NCBI GenBank assembly: GCA_007922195.1
Contig: ML681990.1
Coordinates: 38,949,557 to 39,013,556, forward strand
DNA length: 64,000 nt
Direction: 5' to 3'
Source of the DNA: Podocnemis expansa
Lineage: Eukaryota > Chordata > Testudines > Podocnemididae
Position numbers and translations under genes: made by a program. Below the pieces are notes generated by a model. That model saw only the letters and a program-made list of their open reading frames with translations. It had not been told where the DNA came from and did not search any database. This document shows, one piece after another, positions 57,817 through 64,000 of this stretch (positions are counted from its first letter, which is position 1; each line of letters starts with the position of its first letter).

Positions 57817-58356
57817 TGTGATGAATGGGGTTGCTTGAGCACTGTGGGTTGTGCGCTTCAAGTTTGGCAGCCAGCTTAAGCATTACTCTCCCTTCTCCAA
57901 ACACCCAGTGCTAGTCTCCCACAGCCTTTTGCCCTGGAGCTGGGCTCTTCACTCTGCAGGGCCCTAGGGTCCGTCTGGACATTCTTGCCCTGACTGACTG
58001 CATCTTCTAGGTACTCACAGCAACAGCTACCAGTTACTTTCTCCAGTCCTGCTTTTCTCTACTTTACCCCACATAAATCCTCCATTCCACACAATCCTTT
58101 AGTCCTCCAACCACCACACTCAACATTCACTGCCCGCTGCCTGCAACAGAGGCCTTTTTATCTGCTGTGGCCAATCACCCCAATTGGCCTCAGATTCTCT
58201 AATTGGCTACAGGTGTTCTTTCTGGTCTCAGGTGCTCTAATTGGCCTCAGAGCACCCCTGCCCTAGTCACCTTGGAAACAGTGATTTATTAAGCCTGGGT
58301 CTAATATATCTATCTTCCAGCACCCTCTCATAGCCCACAGGCTTGACTCCGTCACA
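57817..58356 (-). mobile_element. Solo LTR (copy 2)
   Basis: A 540-bp TG...CA element with 4-bp flanking repeats ATAT (57813-57816 and 58357-58360). It is the uninterrupted relative of 2673-4217. The minus strand carries GATAAAAAGG (TATA-like, near 58159) and an AATAAATC poly(A)-type signal nearer its minus-strand start. It lies about 100 bp from the CENPK exon at 58455-58527. Confidence 0.82.
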
Positions 58357-58454
58357 ATATAAAGACTCGGATGAATGATATGTTGTAAATCTAAGATAAT
58401 CACAAAAACTTCAGTTTTAAACAAAGTCCATAAAATCTGAATAATAATCCTTAC

Positions 58455-58527
58455 CTTCAGGACTTAGTTTCTGCCATTGATTATATTCTGCTGTTAGAGC
58501 CTTCACTCGCATAATTAACAATGAAAG
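58455..58527 (-). CDS. CENPK: CENPK internal exon (73 bp)
   Basis: This exon of centromere protein K encodes LSLLIMRVKALTAEYNQWQK followed by LSPE, closely matching the coiled-coil segment of vertebrate CENP-K (LSLLIMQVKCLTAEL in human). CENP-K is a subunit of the constitutive centromere-associated network and works with CENP-H and CENP-I at the inner kinetochore. The minus strand shows an acceptor (TTTATAG) just before 58527 and a GTAAGG donor after 58455. The exon ends in phase 1, which fits the next exon at 48376. It is the most 5' CENPK exon I can find; the first coding exon(s) should lie beyond 58.5 kb or outside the window. The recognition comes from remembered family sequence, not a search. 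Confidence 0.88.
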
Positions 58528-59418
58528 CTATAAAACAAGGGGGGGGGAAAGTATTTCAAAATTAATTTTGAAATGTGCTGCATTATATTTGAGTAAGATA
58601 AGACAAGATATGTTAAAATAATTTAGTATTTTGTAAGGAAGACACTGGAATGTACAACAGAGCATATTTTACTAGTTTTTAGAATCACTGTTTTGATAAT
58701 GTACATCATCTACTTATAAACTGTTTAGATCTACAGACTAAAATATCAGCCAATCCAGTGCTCTGGATGCCCTTGACAATATTTTAGAAATACACTAAAA
58801 CAAGGAGACCTGTCAGTCCCACCATATCAACTCAAATAACAGTGACAACTTAAGTAACTAAAATTAATCAATCCCACATACAATCTCCAGGGTCCCCCCA
58901 CCCAGCCTAATTTAAATTCCATTTCCTCATGAATTGGGAAGGAAAAACAGGCCTTCCAGCATGCCCTGAAAGGTAACAGGCTAGGTACAGGAAAAGTAAG
59001 GGATCCTAAAACAGGACAGCCTGCCAACTGCTCACTCAGACGGATAGAGTTTAATCAGAAGGAACCATTAGATCATCTTATCCAGTCCCCAAACTGTGGG
59101 ACATGCCCCCTTACAAGGATGCAGAGAAACATTCAGGATGGATGCCTGGTGAGACCTGGGTCAGTCCTCATGGAAAACATGCTTTTGGCTTCACCTCCAT
59201 TTTGCCCCAAATGCATCTGCAGTCCCAGAGACAGCTCTACTACTCCCCTTGCTTCACCCCCACCCCCAACCCACCTTTGCCCTCATTCTCTCTCTCCCTC
59301 CAGGCCAGTACTACTTCTAGCCCCAGTTCCACCCTCATCTTCAGTTTTGCCCCCAACTTTGCCTTCAGTCCAAGTTCCACTGTTGAGGAAGCCTTGGCTG
59401 TGCAATAATGGAGTGGAG

Positions 59419-59932
59419 CAGTGGTTCCCAACCTTTTCCAAGCTGGGGGCCCCTTTTTTATTAAAAAAATCTGCGCCCCCCCCCCCCCGCTGCATTTTTA
59501 TCTCAGTGGCATGGCCACACAACATAACGTGGCCCCTACTGGCGGAACATACCCCCCCACTCCAGGGAGCTTCCCTGTCCCTGTCCCTATCCTTTCCCCT
59601 GAATATCCCCCTCCAGCTGTTCTCCAACCCCAGCCCCCTCCCCAGTTACCCCCCACCCCTCCCCAGGGACTCTTCCCACATTCCTTTTACCTGGCTGGAG
59701 CTGCTGCACCTGGCCTCCCCTCCAGGCTACTCTCCTGAGCATGGTATAAGCATGCTCAGGGAGCCGGGAGTTTTTAAAACTCCCTGCCAGGGGAAAGCTC
59801 GCTACCAGCCAGAAGCCAGAGTCTCCATTGATCCCAGTGGCATCCAGCCCTAGCTCCCAGCCTGTCCGCAGACCCCCTGGAGGCACTCTGCAGCCCCTCA
59901 GGGGTCCGTGGACCACAGGCTGGAGACCACTG
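59419..59932. mobile_element. Non-autonomous hAT element with perfect target duplication
   Basis: Begins CAGTGGTTCCCAACCTTTT and ends CAGGCTGGAGACCACTG. A perfect 8-bp duplication GAGTGGAG lies at 59411-59418 and 59933-59940. It contains a C-run near 59475-59488 that could form secondary structure. No transposase is encoded. Confidence 0.88.
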
Positions 59933-59949
59933 GAGTGGAGGATGCAGCC

Positions 59950-60293
59950 CAGCAGTCAGCAACCTTTGCCAGCCCACGTGCCAGTCCACTCCCAGCACCT
60001 TCAACAGGTGCCGGGGAGGGGCCAGCAGTTGCCGGGGACAGGGTCTGCAGGGGACAAGAGCTGCTGTGAATGGTGTTTCCTTTTCCCTGCTAGCCCCACC
60101 CTCTGCATACATAACTTCTGCCCCCTGCTGGCCCTGCCCTCCCCCCAAGGGGGGAGCAGGGCCAGCAGGGCATAGGAGACATGGCATGTGTGGTTCTTGC
60201 CAGTGGGGGGATCAGCCGCAGCTCCGCGTGCCTCCGGAAATAGGTAAGCGTGCCCACTTTGGCACACAGTTCAGGGGTTGCCCGCCTCTGCTG
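59950..60293. mobile_element. Non-autonomous hAT element, adjacent to the previous one
   Basis: Begins CAGCAGTCAGCAACCTTTGC and ends CAGGGGTTGCCCGCCTCTGC, related to the copy at 46701-47186. It starts 18 bp after the neighbouring hAT. No clear target duplication. Confidence 0.62.
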
Positions 60294-60344
60294 TAGACAT
60301 ATTCTATCACTGGTAAGGGACGCCATGACAGGAAAAATTTGGGT

Positions 60345-60830
60345 ACAACTGATCTAATCTGACTTCCTGGGTATCACAGACCACTGATTTTAGTTATCCC
60401 TGTCTTGAGTCCAATAACTTGTGTTTGCCTAAAGCATAACTTGTGGCCAGCTAAAGCATATCTTCCAGAAAGACATCTGGTCTTGATTTGGTAACAGTAA
60501 GAGATGGAGAATCTACCACTTCCTTTGGTAGTTATTTCCTATGGTGTATCACACTCATTGTTAAAATCTGAATTTCTCTGGTTTCAGCTCTCAGCCATTT
60601 CTTCTAAATTAAAAGGCTTCTAGTTTTTCCTGTCATGGTACTTGTATCCTATAGTCAAGTCACTTCTTAATCTTCTGTGTGATAAACTAAACAGACTGAG
60701 CTCTTGATATGCCCCACTATAAAGCATTTTTGTAGCTCTGAATAATTTTCATTACTATTCTATGCATCCAATTTGTCAACATTCCTTTCAAAATGTGGAC
60801 ACCATAACTGTATACAGTTTGATACCCTGC
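60345..60830 (-). repeat. CR1 LINE 3' region
   Basis: Begins GATCTAATCTGACTTCCTGG, the antisense form of the CR1 3' end, and continues with GTAAGAGATGGAGAATCTAC, GTCAAGTCACTTCTTAATCT and AAATGTGGACACCATAACTG. This is the usual order of a turtle/archosaur CR1 3' region. No reverse transcriptase frame is visible. Confidence 0.75.
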
Positions 60831-61527
60831 ACCCCCATGTTCACCCTCATACTATGATTGTGTATTATCTAATGCAAAGTACATCATATTCGATGTCTTT
60901 GGAAGGCATATTAGTTGCAATATCATGCGTATGGTTATAAAGCTGCACTATAAAATATTCCCAAGGATGTGTCCTCATGACTTAAAACATGTCCAAGCAA
61001 AACTGTACAGAAGTAGATGGGCAGTTCACACCTCATCAAATCATGTATAGGACAAACCCAGCCCAGCCTTCCAAGAACAAAAGGTTGTCCTGGGCACCAA
61101 CAAATAATCAACTGGACTCTCAGTTAAGTTCCTTTCCCTCCCTAAGACATTTTGGACCCCTGATGAGGTAATGCCAACTGACTCAGGAGAGGTATGAGTG
61201 TTTGACACCCGACGCTGAGAGGGATGGGGGAGCCAAGCTCCAGAGGGAAGAAGGAATCTTAACAAAAGGGGAGATATTTCCCATATTTCCTCTCTTCCAC
61301 CTCCACCTATGAATACCACCAAGCAACTGAAGTACTGACAAAGAGGAGAGCCAGGCTAAAGGGAAACCAAGCCAGCCTGTGGTGAGAATCCCGAGTTTGT
61401 AAGATTTCTGAAAATCCACTTAAAATGCTTCCACAGTTAACTGACAAATTTATATAACCTGACATTGTTCAGTGGGTATAACTGGACATTGCAAGACAGG
61501 TTCCTATGGTTGTATCTGGGAATGTAT
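60831..61527. other. Non-coding stretch
   Basis: No recognised feature between the CR1 3' region and the TA-flanked MITE. Confidence 0.45.
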
Positions 61528-61529
61528 TA

Positions 61530-61895
61530 CAGGGGGGACCTGTTAAAACCATGGGTGTCGGGGGACAAGCCACCGCGACCGCACATTAAACAGACCACAC
61601 GTAAACAGGACCATGGTGAAAAAATAAAATAAATAAATAAAATACAGTGCAGTGCTAATAAGGCTCACTGTACATGTTTCCGTGCCCAGGCCGACTTCCA
61701 CTTTTAGATAGCACGCAGGACTTGTTAAGTTGGTAGCTCACTCCACTTGTTTCCATGCCCAGGCCAACTTCCACCTTTAGGTACCGCGCGTTACTGAGTC
61801 CCACGCGTTAACTTTGTGGCTTTGGGGGACATGACCGGAGCACGCGTTAACCAGATCCATGCGCAAACCAGTCACACATTAACGGGTCCCCACTC
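61530..61895. mobile_element. TA-flanked MITE (pogo/Tigger-like ends)
   Basis: Begins CAGGGGGGACCTGTTAA and ends TTAACGGGTCCCCACTC, inverted ends of about 16 bp, with TA on both sides (61528-61529, 61896-61897). The interior has a direct repeat of about 55 bp (about 61667-61722 and 61735-61790, sharing TGTTTCC-TGCCCAGGCC-ACTTCCAC) and several CGCGTTA words. Its class is inferred from the TA duplication and the GGGACC(C/T)GTTAA ends. Confidence 0.65.
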
Positions 61896-61897
61896 TA

Positions 61898-62785
61898 CTA
61901 GTGTGCTGTAGTTGACTGTGTGTGTGGTGTGTTAGCTAATGTCATTCTATTACATAATATAAGGAGTGACCTGCAAGGAGCACTCATTCACTTAGTTGGG
62001 AGGATCTGACATGCTGGAGGTTGTACATGAACAACCCAGAAGTGAATGGTTGTCACTGCAAATCAGAATAAGATGGGCTCCAGGAGTTGGGTGGAACACA
62101 GGGTGACACAGCAATTCATCAGTCCAGACTGAACCAGGGGAACATCACCACAGTATTCTATTACGCATTTTAGCAAGACCATATACAGCGGTAAAATCGC
62201 CTCCCTACTTCTACACCCTCACTTACATACCAAAGGCTTTGATGAGCTCTTTTTGCAACATCACCACACTGAGAGCACGTTGAATTGCTTGTCCATTCTG
62301 ACCCCCGAAATCCTTTCAGATGCACCATTTTCCAGAACAGTCTCCCACCTCACTGTGTAGGTATGACCTAGTTCCTAGCTGTCGATCTTTGTATTTGGCT
62401 GTATAAATTTTGTTTGAATGGACCTAACTTACCAAGGGATCTACATTGTTCTGTGTGATTCCCTTGTCCTCATTGTTACTTATCACTCCATCAATCATGT
62501 CATCTGCAAATTTTATCAGCAGTGACTTCAGATTTTTTTCCAAGTCACTGACAAAAGATTCTCATATGCTTCTGTTGACCACAGCTGCAGCAGTAGCTTC
62601 ATGGAGAGAGAAGTCTCATTGACAGATAATTATTCTTTTATATACTAAAATCAACATCTTAAAATCAGTCTGGAAACTAATAGGTAGCTAGTGCAGGTCA
62701 CAGAACACAAGTATACTGCTTATCTTACTAGCTGTAACCTGAAATAATGGGGGGAAATCAAAGGGGAATTTATGAAATATTCATT
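61898..62785. other. Non-coding stretch
   Basis: Contains GTGTAGGTATGACCTAGTTC and TTCCCTTGTCCTCATTGTTA, possibly another old LINE 3' region, but not enough to name. No genes were seen. Confidence 0.4.
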
Positions 62786-62946
62786 TTAATTGAGTAATGC
62801 TTCTTTAATTACAACAACATTTTTTGCAAAAGTTTTAAGGTCAGCTAAAACTTTTCCTTGGTACTTCATATCCTTCACATAAACTTTCAGATTTTCATAG
62901 TTTCTTCCCCGAGTTAGTGCCACGTACAATTGTCTGAAGAGTCAGC
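62786..62946 (-). pseudogene. Helitron helicase C-terminal relic
   Basis: The minus frame reads RQLYVALTRGRNYENLKVYV and ends in KTFAKNVVVIKEALLN then a stop at 62786-62788. The QLYVALSR-type box is the last conserved motif of Pif1-like helicases, and the NVV-K-L tail is typical of the C-terminal end of Helitron Rep-helicases. Upstream sequence (to about 63070) may continue it but is broken. No Helitron 3' hairpin was looked for beyond eye inspection. Confidence 0.65.
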
Positions 62947-63128
62947 GTAAATATTGGAAACAGCTGAAAGCATAGCTGAGCGCTTTATAATTTTGTCAAG
63001 TTTCAAAGAGGCAGCCATGTCCTCAGGGTTAACCATCCCTGGGTTTCACTGGCTATTACTGTCCAATTTTGAAATCCTCAGCCATTTTGCCTTTATGAAT
63101 TACAATGAAGTATGCAGCTACAATAAGG

Positions 63129-63319
63129 CAGTGGTTTTCAAACTTAGGGTTGGGACCCAGTATAGGGTCATAGACCCTCAGGCACTGGGTCGCGGTGGCG
63201 CCCCCTGCTGCCGCCACCAAGAGACTGGAGTGTACTGTTCAAAGACATAATTGCTGGGTCACAGGCATGAAGAGATTTTTTCAACTGGATCCTGAGGAAA
63301 AAAAGTTTGAAAACCTCTG
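63129..63319. mobile_element. Short hAT MITE
   Basis: Begins CAGTGGTTTTCAAACTT and ends AAGTTTGAAAACCTCTG, nearly perfect inverted ends of about 16 bp. The 191-bp interior contains GGGTCGCGGTGGCGCC. Flanking duplications are not clear. Confidence 0.75.
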
Positions 63320-64000
63320 CTCTAGTGTACTTCTGCTGTTGAGATTCACTGAGAAAAACACAAAAATACCATTTCAGGAAAGCATATAAAAAAAAAATCA
63401 AGCTAAACAATCTTAATCTCCATTTATCAAAATGCATGCTAGTCCTAACTGCAGGAGAGCTGAAACAGTAATATTTTCCATTATTTACAGGGCATTTAAA
63501 TACACTAAAATAGGTACAGGCTTCTGCACTTTTTAAAAAAGTGATTTAGTAAGAAATGAAGGGTGCATTTAAGTACAAAAACTACTGTAATGACCATGTA
63601 TTCCATAAAAGGTAGTGCAGACTCCATTTGGCTTTCGCTCAGCTACAAAGTTCAAGACCAAGACGCACTGTGAATCATCAGCCAAGTTCACATAATAAAA
63701 ATATCAAGAATTGACAAATGAACTGCAGCGTTTGACTGCTCAAGAGAACCCATTACAGTAGTTTTAACAAAAGAAAAAAATGGGGGAAAAAAACCAAAAA
63801 AAACCCAAATACACTGCCTGAAATTTAATTTTATAGGGTAGGCAATACCTATTCTTCTGCAATACTGTAGCACTGACACTGACCATAGAATCAGCCAATT
63901 CCCTTAGTTATACTTGACATAAAAAATGCACATACAGAAATAAGAGAACTTTAATGAGAGTTACAGTACTAATATACAAATAAACTCCACCAGCCAGTAG
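63320..64000. other. AT-rich end of window
   Basis: No recognised gene or repeat. The missing 5' CENPK exon(s) were looked for here and not found. Confidence 0.45.

Noticed and set aside
59119..59853. A 244-codon plus-strand open frame
   Set aside because: It runs across a hAT border and a C-run and is Pro/Ser-rich with no domain.
62954..63250. A 98-codon plus-strand frame
   Set aside because: It lies opposite a region that may extend the Helitron relic and runs into a hAT MITE; no domain.

Overview
The window is animal nuclear DNA, most likely from a sauropsid and probably a turtle. This rests on split coding exons with GT/AG borders, CR1 3'-UTR relics, many hAT fragments, Harbinger relics, and above all a dense set of DIRS-type tyrosine-recombinase retrotransposons. 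The species is inferred; no bacterial, plasmid or phage genes are seen.

Host gene: six short minus-strand exons at 58527-58455, 48376-48330, 45152-45070, 44934-44836, 44541-44406 and 32657-32604 together encode most of the middle of CENPK, a CCAN/CENP-H-I-K kinetochore subunit. Their phases join without a break. The first exon(s) and the C-terminal exon(s) were not found, so the gene probably extends past both ends and almost everything else here is intron.

Left part (1-33.6 kb): a purine-rich minisatellite (375-760), the end of a palindrome-array MITE (860-1074), a solo LTR holding two nested hAT elements (2673-4217), and then a chain of DIRS elements on the minus strand. The chain is E (about 5128-5985, fragment), A (about 6340-11324), C (about 11325-20480, 5'-truncated) and B (about 11575-17443, inserted in C). 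It continues with a Harbinger transposase relic (21225-22740) and a sixth DIRS element F (about 24535-30420), itself broken by a solo LTR, a MITE and hAT copies. A plus-strand fragment of F's family (23370-23950) lies inverted beside F.

Middle and right part: DIRS element D (33621-39320) lies in the intron before the 32.6-kb exon. It is followed by a 430-bp palindrome-array MITE (39485-39914) and a CR1 split by a nearly complete 2.6-kb hAT with a ZBED-like transposase relic (40304-42904). Then come further hAT copies, a second autonomous-type hAT with a ZMYM-like transposase relic (50771-54341), another palindrome-array MITE (55666-56159), a second solo LTR of the 2673-4217 family (57817-58356), a CR1 tail, a TA-flanked MITE and the C-terminal end of a Helitron helicase (62786-62946).

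The DIRS elements carry gag, RT, RNase H and tyrosine recombinase in family order. A, B and D also keep inverted terminal repeats and an internal complementary region whose halves match the outer left and right ends, as expected for replication through a circular intermediate. None looks fully intact: B has an intact recombinase frame but Cys in place of the catalytic Tyr, and D keeps Tyr but has frameshifts at homopolymers and an RT YLDN box. All main DIRS copies run in the same direction as CENPK.
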